Shown: one piece after another, positions 35,317 through 47,298 of the stretch
How the letters are laid out: each line of letters opens with the position of its first letter
Numbering within the stretch: the stretch's first letter is position 1
The notes under the pieces: model-generated
Told to the model about the DNA's origin: nothing
Database searches by the model: none
What the model saw: the letters and a program-made list of their open reading frames with translations, nothing else
DNA from: Dioscorea cayenensis subsp. rotundata
Lineage: Eukaryota > Streptophyta > Magnoliopsida > Dioscoreales > Dioscoreaceae
Assembly: GCF_009730915.1 (NCBI RefSeq)
Contig: NC_052481.1
Span: forward strand, 11,856,146 to 11,920,145
DNA: 64,000 nucleotides
Direction: 5' to 3'
Translations under genes and position numbers: made by a program

Positions 35317-38300
35317 TGTCACACCCCAAACCCGGCTCACCGGACCCGGTGCCCAGACAAACGGCTGCAGATCCACATGTCGTGAACCCACTAGACCTGC
35401 AAGGCCTCAAAACCTGATTCAGGGCAGACAAAACCAAAACAAACCAACTGGGTTACATGATTACAAACTCTACAGAGTATACAATTTACCCGGGGAGGGG
35501 GTACAAAAAGTCAAAAATACAAAATACAGTCATATAAGAACAAACAATGACAAAGACCCAAACAGTACAAGAAAACACCTACTAGCAACCTTCAAAGTCC
35601 ACACCAGTCTACCACTCTTGATCTGAAAAGGATTTAAAGCAAATAAATGAGCTCACTAATCTAGTAAGTAATAAAAAAATTTGTTAAAAACAACAGCGTT
35701 TATAAAACTCAATTTCAAATGCCGAGAGCAATTAAGCTTTCCAACTTAGACTAAACAGAGTTTACAAAATAAATAGTCCATCAGGGATAGAATTCCCAAA
35801 TAATATTGTTAACCAAAACATTGAGGCAAGAGAATTATCAGATTTCAAAACTGTAAATTAGAGATATAGTAAATCGTTAAATATGGGCATAAGTCTCCAA
35901 AGCATAGAATGACTAAGCCAGAAATATTAGAGGTATGTTTAAAGTATACTGGATTTTCAGAATAATACAAGTCTTCAAAATCAAAAATTTAAATAAAGTA
36001 TACAGTATAATATTCGAATAAAAGAATATTTCCAAATATTTCATTCACCCAAAATTTGAAATTAAAAAATGTGATCTCAAAAATGCAGAAACTTCAAGGC
36101 ATGATAAAAAGTGTGCCTGAGATATACCCAGAAATCAAAAACACATAAATAGTGCAATTGAAGAAAATCAAAATCAAAAGTCAAAGCAGAGTGTAATAGG
36201 TTCCAATGCATGTTTCCAAATTCACTATAGATGTCAAAGGTCATTTATTGACCCTCGGCGACTCGAGCCAGAATAACAGAGGTCATTTATTTACCCTCGG
36301 TGACCTGAGACTCAGGTGGCTGTTAATTATTTCACCTAACGAACACGATGCAAAACTATAGTTTCATTTTCGAACACGATGCGAAACTATAGTTTCATTT
36401 TTCCAGAATTTCTTATCGACAAGGTTAGGGTTTAACCCCCTACTCATAGGGTCGCATATCGCTCATTTGGAGACCAAAACATTCAGATACAAAAAATATT
36501 TATAAGGTACAAATTCGGAAATTACCAAATTCCCCCCATTCCCAAGTCCACAGAAAAATAAATTAAATTTCAAGATCCCACTTTTGGGAGAATATGGAAA
36601 TTAAATATATAAAAATTAAGCAAACAAAATAATTAACGAAAATACTGATTTCTCCGAAAGTAAAGTAAAACAATTATGTAAATAAATAAATAAATTCATA
36701 ATGGAATTAATTTTAATCAGAACAAATGATAATGGATCATACCCACTTCTGGATACATATAAAATTCATTTTTTTAAACATTTAATATAATCATGTAAAT
36801 GAAATCACAATACTAGCATAATTATTAAAACAATACTTAAGCAAAACATCTGAAAACACCAATTCGATAATAAATAATTTTCAATATTTACACAATACAA
36901 TTATCTGAAATAAAAGCTATAATAAAGTTATAGATAATTATTTTACTCAATAATAAAGTAATAGATAATTATTTTACTCAATAAAATAATTTTCATAAAT
37001 GTTAAAAATACAAAATTATCGATGGATTACTTACCTAGCAACAGTCTAACTCCAAGATACAATTTCAATCTCAAAAACCCTTCTTCAATGGTTCTATTTA
37101 CCGAGGATTCATAATAGTCAAAGAAAAATAAATACTATGACCTCGAAAAACACACAGTCAAACAAAGGTACACCGGTGTAAAAGTGCATACGAGAAATAA
37201 TTAACCATGCTATACATAACTACACTCTCTCATGCAAACTCTACCCATATTTTGTGCAACAGGGATGGAAATTGAGAGCAATAACTTGGAGGACAGACAA
37301 CAAGGAAACCACTATGTAAACATAATTATAAATAACTACTCGATAAGTATATTATATATACATGCATATTAGAACATATATATATATATATATATATATA
37401 TACCACCATAACGTGTGTGCGTACAAATAATACACAAGTATATGTGTATATATATAATAATAATTTAAAAATTTCCAAATGTTCAGTTTGGCCCAAAAGC
37501 ACTCAATACCACTCAGGCTGGGGATTCAATTGAGTATGAGTATATATATATCTAACATTTAAAAAAAAACGGTTTGCAAATAGCGGTACCTACATATATA
37601 ATGCATGCATAATACAAAACACCCACTCATTAAATGGTTTCCGTTCAATAAAAAGTGTATAATTAGAGGCTGTAGGGTGGGAATGGATCCAAGTTTATAT
37701 ATATATATACTTATTTTTAAAATGTAAGGATGGTTAGAATTCAATGCAAAGCACACACACGTATGAATAAATACATATATCAAACTATATATAATTATAT
37801 TTTATACATATATATTTATATACAGAAATCAGTGGATAAAAACCAATATATATACAAGTGAAGATATACACATATAACAACAACCCATGGTTGAGCAACA
37901 AAGTTTTGAAGATCAAAAAGCCTTCAAATACACTACAACTAAAACATCAGAGTATTAACCTCAACATAGCATGACAAAAGATCCAAATTAGACACACATC
38001 AACCTATAAGGCAACTTGTAAAGGTCTAAAAACACCCTCAGACAATAGACAAAAATTTCAAAGCATTTAATGGCAACTTAAAATGGCAAGAATGGGAAAT
38101 GTAAACAACTCACAATTGAACATCTACTTGGTGAGATTAGCCGGCCTTTAAGCTTCTCCTTTGGCTCCCAATCTCAGCCAAACACCATGCTACGAAGTAG
38201 GAACAAGAGAAAGAAGCAAGTTGCTCAATGCCTTCTGAAACAAAACCACGATGACAAACAAATCAAGGCTTAATACAAGGCTTAATACATGGGTTTTGGA

Positions 38301-38372
38301 TAGAAAAAGTGGCCCGGACTCCAGGCTTGAATGTTTTTAACAAAAAAATAGAGACAAAGGACGGGGCCCACA
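35317..38372 (-). mobile_element. Solo LTR (3.1 kb), gypsy-type, related to the copy at 58404
   Basis: On the plus strand it begins TGTCACACCCCAAACCCGG and ends GGGCCCACA. Duplications TCTAG are at 35312-35316 and 38373-38377. The first 1.7 kb aligns with 58404 onward (shared blocks 'gacctgcaaggc', 'cactcttgatctgaaaagga', 'ggattacttaccta'). Orientation is inferred from the GGGGTGTGACA end on the minus strand. It holds TA-rich tracts (37375-37402) and no protein gene. The short frames inside are not coding. Confidence 0.82.
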
Positions 38373-38640
38373 TCTAGAGCAAATAGATCACCTCATCAGC
38401 GACCAACTCTTCGATTTACATGTAATTCCAATGGTAATTCACTATTAAAACTATTATCTATATTGCTTACCAAATAGAAATGGAACCGAGGACAATACAA
38501 CAATCCCGCTGTCCAACCTAACACCAATTCAATGCAATAGTTATCACCAATCATCATAAAAGACAATCTGGGCAAAATTTCTCCTTAAATTACACGAAAT
38601 GGACAAGCAAAGTAAAAGAATAAAAGGGAAGACATTTCCA

Positions 38641-39114
38641 TTATATGATATCCACCATCCTGTCGGCTGCACCCTCCAAAGCCCTGTAGTTGCTCCAACC
38701 AATGCCAACTCCAAACCCCTCAGTATCATCTGCCGAGTACCCAAAGTCTCCAGACCTGGGATCATCCAGCTGGGCAAGCAGCTCCCAGTACTGCGCCACA
38801 ATATCCAGCTTCCGGCTCGCATTCCTTGCCATCTACTGAAGCACATCCCCTGAAACAAATGCAAACCAATAAAACAAATCAATTAAACCCTAATTCAAGA
38901 AAAAAACCTAGATAAAATGGGTTTGGGTACTAGAGGAGAGAACACCTGGGACAAGACAGAGGTGGGGCATGTTGGTGGGAATGGATTGGACGAGCCATGC
39001 CTTGCAAGAAGATGGAGAAGTTGCCGATGCTAGGGTTCCGATCCGGGGCCATAAATCGAAGAAGAGAAGTGCTAACGAAGAGATGAAGATGAGGACCGGA
39101 GACCATGATTTCAT
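38641..39114 (-). pseudogene. Phospholipase D-like protein, N-terminal pseudogene fragment
   Basis: On the minus strand exon A (39114-38946) encodes an N-terminal hydrophobic segment (MKSWSPVLIFISSLALLFF, a signal anchor) and then CKAWLVQSIPTNMPHLCLVPG. Exon B starts after a TTTCAG acceptor (38849 downward) and encodes GDVLQ-stop-MARNASRKLDIVAQYW, then LAQLDDPRSGDFGYSADD and ALEGAADRMVDI. This order (SWLVQSIPTDMP, VLQWLARNA, DIIAQYWQLLAQ, SGDYG) matches the N-terminal half of PLD3/PLD4-type membrane-anchored phospholipase D superfamily proteins, which also occur in plants. The TGG of the expected QWLA motif reads TAG. The HKD catalytic motifs are missing. It may have been carried by the CACTA element that begins at 34218, but that is not shown. 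Confidence 0.6.
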
Positions 39115-39249
39115 CCTCTTTTGACTGCTCTTTTGCGAGGGAATATAGTTTAAAAAGACAATCCGAACATGAGAAAAAGGCCAAACTCTTCCAATGCAAA
39201 GTTATTGAAAATGTAAAATAATAATGATTATTCCAAGAGACACCCAAGA

Positions 39250-39826
39250 GTCACACCTACAATCTATGAGCAAAGTAGCTTATATAGACGCCTCAATGTC
39301 CCAAATATAGCACATACCTCTTTTAGAATCTCCGCGGCTACTAATTTAAAAACCTTCCGAAATTAGCTGTTGCAACTCCTGTTGTAACATAAGTTGCAAC
39401 ATAGCCCCGACTGCTGACTTGACTGAGTTTTGGTTACGTTGCGAATGACCTCAAGACCCATCAACCTCCCGGTCATGCTTAGTCCGAGTCGATGCAGCCA
39501 AATCTCCTGATCCCGACTGCCGGTAACTAGCCTACCTCCTCAGTTCCTCATCACGCAGTCCCCTCGCAAGGGGCGCACATCCTTGTGCGTCTTCACGAAA
39601 CTTGCAAAACTTAGTCTTCAATCCACCTAAATTTGGTCTTCAAAGATTCTCCAAACTTGATCTTCAATTCACCCAAGTTTGGTCCTCAAATCTTGCCGTT
39701 AATGGACTTCAATCAATCTTCATCAAGGATTCTTCAAATCATATTTTCAATTAGTCTTCATTTGCACCATGAATAGATCTTTATTTAATTAAGCTCCACC
39801 ATATTTAGTCTTCAATCATATCTCTT
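39250..39826 (-). mobile_element. Inverted fragment of the copia LTR found at 9900-11025
   Basis: Read on the minus strand it follows the plus copy through several long blocks: 'gcgccccttgcgagggg', 'gactaagcatgaccg', 'ttgatgggtcttgaggtca', 'gtctatataag' and 'attgtaggtg'. It stops after that last block, before the LTR 3' end, and at its other side it abuts the LTR fragment starting at 39827. No duplications were found. The TATATAA within 'gtctatataag' may be the LTR promoter. Confidence 0.7.
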
Positions 39827-41071
39827 GGCACTTCACTCTATCGCAATCGCAAAGAACTCTTGGAATTTGGAGGTAGGATAAATCACATCGGAAGGGAAAG
39901 GGGACGTTCCGCTACCTCTCGACTCACCCTCTCAACCCTCTCCAATCTTGCTAAGTTTAATCCTAATGATGTTGTCACCCCTTCCAAAGATTACCTAGAT
40001 AGATTCTCAACCCTAGTGTCACTCTAAGGGAAAATCAAATCAACAAGTACACGAGACTGAAACTCAATTAAAACATAAATTAAAGGAAACATAATAAGAG
40101 CCAATGAAACAAAATCATCCTAAGGTTTACAAATCTAAGCACCCAATAAGGGTTTAGCTCTCCATGGAGCAATACAAAATCAATAATGAAATCGAAAGTA
40201 AGTTCAAGCAATCCATAAAGAAAATCCCCTTGTAGTCTGTATCAGTGGTCTTGCGGAGCAGCCTCGTCTTCTCCAAAAGTTCCCTTGTTAAACTTAGGGC
40301 ACACCTCGCCGAATCGATGCCGACAATAGCTCCCCTAATAGTTCTCCTCCAACGGAACTCGATGTCGAATGCCATAGAACCACTCCTAAAACCCAGCAAA
40401 AGCATCTCCAAATCCTAGCCGCGCTCACCCCAAAAGATGGGCAAAAGATAGGATGAAGATCCCCCAAATAAAACTCTCAAAGCGGTATTTATAGGGCTGG
40501 AATCGGGCATCCACACGGGCGTGTGAAATTTTCACATGGCCGTGTGGATTTCCAAAACTTCTTTTCCTTTGCACTGTGAAGAGTAATTGCTATAGTGATT
40601 TTACTATACCGTTTTGATATATTAAATAGCTATAGTACTTTACCGGAATGCTCCCGAATTCACTTTTTTCATCGAGGCTGCATGAATGGGCACATATCCA
40701 CGTGGTAGATCATGTCACATCTTCAATGAAACCACATTGACAAAACTCTTGACAACGTTGCACAAGTCAAAACATATGAGTGTGACTGCCTTTGTGCCCT
40801 TCCACTTCGTGTATTCATTTGAGCACAATGGAGGTTGGCACACACCCACATGTCTTTGAGCATAACTTGTGTCTTCACCTTTGTTAGATCCAAGAACTTC
40901 ATCAACAATCACGTTTGCGAGCTACTTTTGCTTCCTTTCTTCTAAACTTGTCTCCATAACCCTAAAAGCCCAAAAGAACACAAATACACATGAATGAGCT
41001 ATAAAATCTGATAAAAATAATGCTCAATGTAAGAAAAGCATACTTCGTATTACTTATACACAACACTTATC
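39827..41071 (+). mobile_element. 3' two thirds of an LTR of the same family as 6904-8715
   Basis: From 'cacttcactctatcgcaatcg' to the terminal CACTTATCA it follows positions 7498-8715 of the solo LTR at 6904, with many substitutions and small indels. The first about 600 bp are missing. The junction with the copia fragment at 39826 has no visible duplication, so this is a truncation or recombination product. Small frames seen here (for example 40154-40411 minus) also have diverged twins in the other copy, but neither looks coding. Confidence 0.75.
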
Positions 41072-41351
41072 ACCTAGCATCTTCTAGCTCTAGTAGTCCC
41101 GAGGGGATCCGCATCCGTAACCATTTCTCCCACTATTATTTCCCTTTGATTCCACTGTGCTTTGAGATCTAGTTTCTAGCTTAGTTAAGTTCTTTTTAGT
41201 TGTTTGAAACACCTGAACTTGAATTTGTTGGTTAGACAACAAGTGAAAGAGAAGTAAGGGTAGATCCTTGGCCTTGAGGGATATGACCCCTTGTCATGCA
41301 CTGGGTACTACTTGACGACCACGCACACTTGCGGGAGGCTCATCAAGTTTT

Positions 41352-41369
41352 TGGCACCATTGCCAAGGA
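41352..41369 (+). other. Degenerate primer-binding site for tRNA-Asp
   Basis: TGGCACCATTGCCAAGGA stands where Athila/Tat elements have TGGCGCCGTTGCCGGGGA. All four differences are G-to-A changes; two of them lie at CG dinucleotides, as expected from deamination of methylated DNA. Confidence 0.8.
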
Positions 41370-41747
41370 CCCTTAAGGAATACTCGAAAACCTTGTAGCT
41401 TGTTAGCTTGTTGATTTAACCTTTTTATTTTATTTGTTTATCTTGTTTTTATTTTTCTTTGTTGTGTATATATTTATTTTTTCCTTTTTGATGCCTCTAT
41501 ATCATTGTTTCTCTTATTCTCTTCCGTCTTTTAAGTTATTTTGTTTTTAACCCTTTTTGTTTATTTGGTTGGTGCAAGGTGTCATTTACATGACAAGAGG
41601 AAATCAATCAAGATTATTGGAAATAGATAGTGAAATTAAAAGAACCTTGCATTGAAGATTGAGAAAAGGGATGGAATGTTCAGAACAAGAAAAGGTTCAG
41701 ATTGAAGAGAGTGAATCCTCATTCATGGCTGAATGATAGGGACCAAG

Positions 41748-43394
41748 TGTGTGTGCCGATCATGTAATAAAGTATGTTTAAGTGCATAGTATTAGTCCAC
41801 AGGGAAGAAAGTAAATACTTGTAATGACACAAAACCAAAAAAATAGCCTAAAAGATCGAGTGGTATGTATGCAAACAAAAACAAATAAAAACAAGGAAAT
41901 AAGGGAAATGATAGGAGAGAAGTCAAGGAAGAAAGTGATGTCTAGACATAGCATCCCTCTAGGGTTATGAGGTACAGGACAATGGTTGTCTAAACACGTA
42001 ATCCTATTTGAACCGAAAGGTTTCTAGAATTATACAAAACCCTGATTTCTCATGGGAAGTGTAACTAAAAAGGTGCAGAGCTGATACAAACCTCCACACA
42101 ATCACATTAACACTCTATGAAATCTTATTGTGGACTAACGATTATCTCTTAAGTTGATAATCTCCCCCCAAAAAGAGTGATTATCCCTAATTAGAATACA
42201 GAGCAAAAATGCGATTTCTTCTAAAACCTGTTCCACATGATTGCAAAGAGCATGTAAATTATCACTAATCCACTCAGAAAGATGGCGGGAGACAAAGTCT
42301 CCTAGATACCCTAACCAAAGGTGTACCCACCATCCTCTCAAATTGGTGCAAGTCTATGCTTGGTGGGAATTTCTTCTCATCACGTAGTCATACCAAGTAT
42401 GATAGCTAGGGCTTTCACCTCGTTAGCAATCAAGCGTTCAATCACATAATTAGACTCAAATAGATATGATTACAAATGAGAAATCAATTAAAGCATCAAA
42501 GATCCAACAACCAAAGTCAAGAATATAAACCCTAGAGTTCAACTATGCCCAAACATCTACAAATTAGTGCTCTATTAAAAGAAGGCTAGAATTCAAGATA
42601 CAAATAATAGAGAAAAACATGAAAGTCATGAAAACCCCTTTTAAATCCTTAGGATGAAGAATCACAGGAGGAGTTTCTTGAAAAGCTTCCACGCATAGCT
42701 CCAAAATGAGCTTGATGGCTATGATCTTCAATCCCCTTGAATATTGATTCGAATTCCTCTTTAAATCACTCCTTAGGTGTTGAAGATTCGTCTCTTTTCT
42801 TTCCTAACTTTGCCTCCAAGAATTATCCCCAAAGAATAAAAGAATAAAATAGAAAATGCCCTAAAAATCCTCATAAGTTCTATTTATACCCGATTGCTTA
42901 CAGGCTGCTTACGGACATAAGGGATAGACCATAAAAGAGTTAGAGAAGATAGTCGTGAGCTTATGAAAACACTTATGGCTGTAAGTCACGTTCGTAAGGT
43001 CTTTTGTATGTGTTGCAGTCCAGCTTATGGCCATAAATGCTAGACCATAAACTTCACTATTCTACTCCTTGCAATCGCCCTTACAGGCGTAAGTTATGGT
43101 TATAAGCTCCTTTGGATGGTCCTTATAAGCATCCTTACAGGTGTAAGCCTTAGTCGTATGCTGCCATAAGCCACCTAGTTTGCGTTGTCCTTAATCTAAT
43201 GATGCCGAGAGAGCTCCAAATTCATTATTTGGGGGTTTGAAATACTTCCTTTGGCTCTCTCTTATCTTTAGGTGCTGCTTTAAGCCTGTTAATGCAAAAC
43301 ACATCATTTAGCATCGAATTCTACAATATGATTTTAATATATGCCAATTGAGTATACAAAATGATAGTAAATACATGACATTGTACACACATCA
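41748..43394 (+). mobile_element. Solo LTR (1.65 kb) inside the Athila gag pseudogene
   Basis: It begins TGTGTGTGCCGATCATG and ends GTACACACATCA. Flanks are CCAAG (41743-41747) and CCAAA (43395-43399), a 5-bp duplication with one mismatch. Excision joins the two halves of gag. It is related to the LTR at 53943-55648, with matched internal text (for example 'tccacaggga', 'acataagg/cgtaaggtctt', 'gccgtaagc'-type words), and more distantly to 6904-8715. Confidence 0.85.
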
Positions 43395-44345
43395 CCAAAC
43401 CAAGAAGGTCATTGCCTGATTATGAGAGGCCATAGTTTATTGGTTATAAATTTACAGTGCAAGGTCCAATAGTGCCAGCGAACAACTTTGAGATTAAAGC
43501 CAGTATAATTAGAATGTTCCAGAATTCTGTCCAGTTTGATGGGATAGCTAACAAAGACCTTCATGCTCATCTATCATGTTTTCTACAAATATGCTCCACT
43601 TTTAAGATAAATTCTATTTCGGATGATGCAATCAGACTAAGGCTATTTCTATGCAGTTTGAGGGGGCAGCTTACCAATGGCTTACTTCATTGGCTCCCAG
43701 GTCGATCACTACTTGGAAGGAAATGGTGAAAAAGTTTCTTGCAAGATATTTCCCACCAAGTAAAGCCGCCAGATTAAGACAAGAAATTTCAGCTTTCAGA
43801 CAAGGTTATTTAGAGACAATCTTTGAGGCCCATGAAATGTTCAAGTACCTTTTGAGAAAAAGCCCTCATCATGGCTTCTCCTCTTAGATGAAAGTGCAGA
43901 TGTTGTATAATGGGTTGAACTACTAGACTTGCCAACTCATTGATGCCATGATAGGGGGTTCTTTGAGCAATAAATATGCTGAGGATGCCAAGAAATTATT
44001 TGAAGATATGGCAAGTAATGAGTTCCATTGGAGTACCTGGGCGAAGCCCCCAAAGGCAGCAAGAATTTATGAAGTAAGTGGCAATACTATTTTGGCCGCA
44101 AAGGTGGATACACTGATAAAAAGATTTTACCAATTTATGATAGGCTCGAGCTCAAATCTGGGGCAATCCTATCTTGTGACACATATGCGGCTGGCCATGC
44201 AACTATACAATGCACAATTTTTTTTTGCTTCAGTGGCCCCAATGGAGATAGTGGACTATGTTAGTGGAGGTCAGAGAATCACAAGCAATCCTTATAGTAC
44301 CACATATAATCCAGTGTAGAGAAGCCACCCAAATTTTTGATGGAA

Positions 44346-44347
44346 CC

Positions 44348-44382
<35 letters not shown>
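44346..44382 (+). repeat. (AAC)n microsatellite in the gag pseudogene
   Basis: An uninterrupted CAA/AAC trinucleotide run of 37 bases, coding asparagine in one frame. It lies in the linker after the gag core. Confidence 0.9.
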
Positions 44383-44384
<2 letters not shown>

Positions 44385-45365
44385 ACCACCGTAGCCCCAA
44401 GGCATCCAATATCAGCCTTCTCTACAACAATAGAAGAAATTTTCTACTGAGGATATTCTAGCAAGATTCATGGTCAACACTGAGGTAAAATTTCAAAACA
44501 TAAACACTCAGTTTGATAGCGTGGATACTGAGTTTAATGAATTTGGTACCATATTGAGGAACATTCAAGCTTCAATCCAGGCACTCAATAATCAAGTTTG
44601 GCAACTTGTTAGGGCAAATTCTGAGCGCTCCTCAGGCAGCCTACCAAGTAATACTGAAGAGAATTCGAGGGAGCATTTGAAGGTCAAAACTTTTAGGAGT
44701 GGGAAGCAAGTGGAGACAAGGGCCAAAGAAGGCCCAAGTATCAAGGAAGATAGGGTAACCGTCTAGGAAGACCCTAGATCATCTGAAGTGGTAGTTGAAG
44801 GAAGTGAGAAAAATAAAAATGAAGAACCCATACAACAACCAACATCAAAGGTATTTGAATACAAGCCGTCTAATCCCTATCAAGCAAGGTTGAAGCAAGA
44901 TAAGGAGGATGCCAAATTCAGAATATTCCTTAATGTACTCAAGCAGTTGCATATCAATATTCCTTCGTTGAAGCATTGTCAAAAATGCCCAAGTATGCAA
45001 AGTTCATGAAGGACCTTCTCACCAACAAAAGGAAATTGGAGGAATTGGAGACTGTATCACTTTCTTGGAATTGTTAGGCATTAATCCTAAAAAAAAAACC
45101 TGCCAAAGAAGTTGACCGATCCTAGGAGTTTTATCATCCCTTGTGTGATTGGGGAAGGGATAAAAGAAAAGGCCTTAGCATATATGTTTAAGAAATGAAG
45201 GAAAAATCTAAAACATCATCAATATATTTAGCTTTTGACTTAACTAATATGTTTAAGACTAAGGTTTTACTAATTATGTTTAGTTAGAACAAGGACAGTA
45301 GGAGGACAACATAGTTTTCATCCTATAATAAAAATTGTTTATTCAAATCAAATTTCAATTATTAC

Positions 45366-47267
45366 CTGTATTAGCTCCTAAGCAATCAATGGGTGAGATA
45401 TCAATAGCCATTTGAAAGCACTCATGGGCAGCAAAATAATTTGCGGCAACCTCATGTTTAAGTGCCCATTTAAGGTTTTCTTTCCTTTCCCTGCATTATT
45501 AAAGTTACTAAAACAACTACCTCTCCAACTACTATTAGTTATGCAAAGGTAAACTTCCTATTTTGGGTGAAAATATCATATTATTAATTTGGACAAAAAC
45601 AAACAAACAACTACCTACTCAAGTTACGTACTCAAGTAACAAATCTAAGATATTAGTAATAGAAATATTAAAAAAGAAATTAATTTGCACTCAATTAACC
45701 AATAGTAAAGCATGTGTAAGCTCTCATTCTTGCGCATAAAAACTTTGACCCTAAGGCTATTTATATATATATTTACACTATATATTAATCTTATCCTCAA
45801 AAAATCTCCCTTTTCAAACCATATTTTAGAGCAAACAATTGCCCATTTCTTATTTGTGGCAATACTTTGGTTTTTGTTTTCCTTCCTTTTTTGATAACAT
45901 ATACAACCCTAATAAATCTTATTATCTCCATGCATACCATCAAACTTTTTAAGATTGATTTATAAAACACAAATAAATATTAATAGTAGAAAACTTAACT
46001 AAACTAATATATATTATATAGTAATACTAATACTTATATTAATATATAAATAAGATAAATTTAGTATATTATACATATAGTATTATAATTTGTTATATAA
46101 TGTATATACCATATAAAACATATCCAACCAATCAACATGCAACAAAATTTATATTATTTAACTATGTATATATAATATTTATTAGTGGACTTTATCATGA
46201 TAAATTTATTAAGCATATAACATTACTGACCCATTTGGTGGACATGATAAGAACAATAGGATGAGATAGCTATGATATCTTACTATTATCTTTTGTTTGG
46301 TGTACTAATAGGATATGATAGTCTTATCATATTGACCCACTTTATCGTACCTGTGACATGATAATTAATCATATGGGGGGAGTCATGACAGAAACAGGTA
46401 GGATATAATGAAAAATTAAATTTACTTTTTTGCCCTATTATTTGGTTTCTCTCCCTCATCTAGGGTTTTATTATATCTCTTATTTTGATCTTTTAAACCT
46501 AATACTTGGGACAATAAGCTTATCAATAACTAGATAGGACATTAATTTCACTATTTTAAGTAGAGTTTTCACATTCGGAGTAGTTAAAGGGTTCTCCGTC
46601 AATCTCGTGCTTGAGCATATTATTTTTCATCTAAATCTCCCTTATATTTAGTTTCTCTAGTCAGATAATTTTTTTTCCAAATTGATTTTAATGTGATCTA
46701 TTTATTTCCATTAATGAGTTTGTTACTATTGCTTTATGCAATATTGATGACTTTGTGTATAATTTTCTATAAGGAAATAGATATGAGCTATAATTTTTTG
46801 CAAGTTAGTGATATTGCAATCTATATATTTGTGGATATTATTCATAGGTTATTTATTTTTAAAAATTTAATAGAAACTAATGAATCATTAAGGGAAAAAA
46901 AATTCAAAAAAAAAGTCTATTTTAAAAAAGAATATATAACTATATTATAAAAGATAATTTTGTCTATTTACGGTTTCATATCATATCCTATCATTATCCG
47001 GTCCACTTCAAATGTAAATATGATATCCAAATGATATCTAATGGTTTATCTGGTGCGCATCAAACATAAAATAAGATATGAGCTTATGATATATTCCCAT
47101 ATCCTTTCCTACTCTTATCAAGTCCTTATATCATATCCATTCATATCCTATACTGTCCACCAAATAGGCCCTACATGTTAATGATATATTATAATTACCT
47201 ATGGTTATATATGGTGTATTATTGACATATAATAACCTATGTTTATATTATACATAATATATATTAA

Positions 47268-47298
<31 letters not shown>

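Larger units (their letters stand above)
41072..45190 (+). mobile_element. Decayed Athila-type Ty3/gypsy element (leader, primer site, gag)
   Basis: 41072-41345 ends with 'cttgcgggaggctcatca', the usual end of an Athila/Tat LTR, followed by a degenerate tRNA-Asp primer site (41352-41369). A leader runs to an ATG at 41590 (MTRGNQSRLLEIDSE, typical gag start). After the solo LTR at 41748-43394, gag continues to about 45190, where a protease-proximal segment (PRSFIIPCVIGEGIKEKAL) ends. Reverse transcriptase, integrase and a 3' LTR are absent. An AAC repeat at 44346-44382 encodes an Asn run. Confidence 0.8.
41590..45190 (+). pseudogene. Athila-type gag pseudogene, interrupted by a solo LTR
   Basis: Segments in order: MTRGNQSRLLEIDSE (41590), MAE near 41725, then beyond the solo LTR GPIVPANNFEIKASIIRMFQ (43461) and DDAIRLRLF. 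After a frame change near 43655 come AYQWLTSLAPRSITTWKEMV and FLARYFPPSKAARLRQEI (43651-43887), a hallmark of the Retrotrans_gag domain, then LLRKSPHHGFSS and a stop. From 43948 come AMIGGSLSNKYAEDAKKLFE and DMASNEFHW. 44470-45009 holds the C-terminal linker and KQLHINIPSL, and 45100-45190 a segment leading into protease. At least four frame changes or stops. Gag would form the particle core; this copy cannot. Confidence 0.85.
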
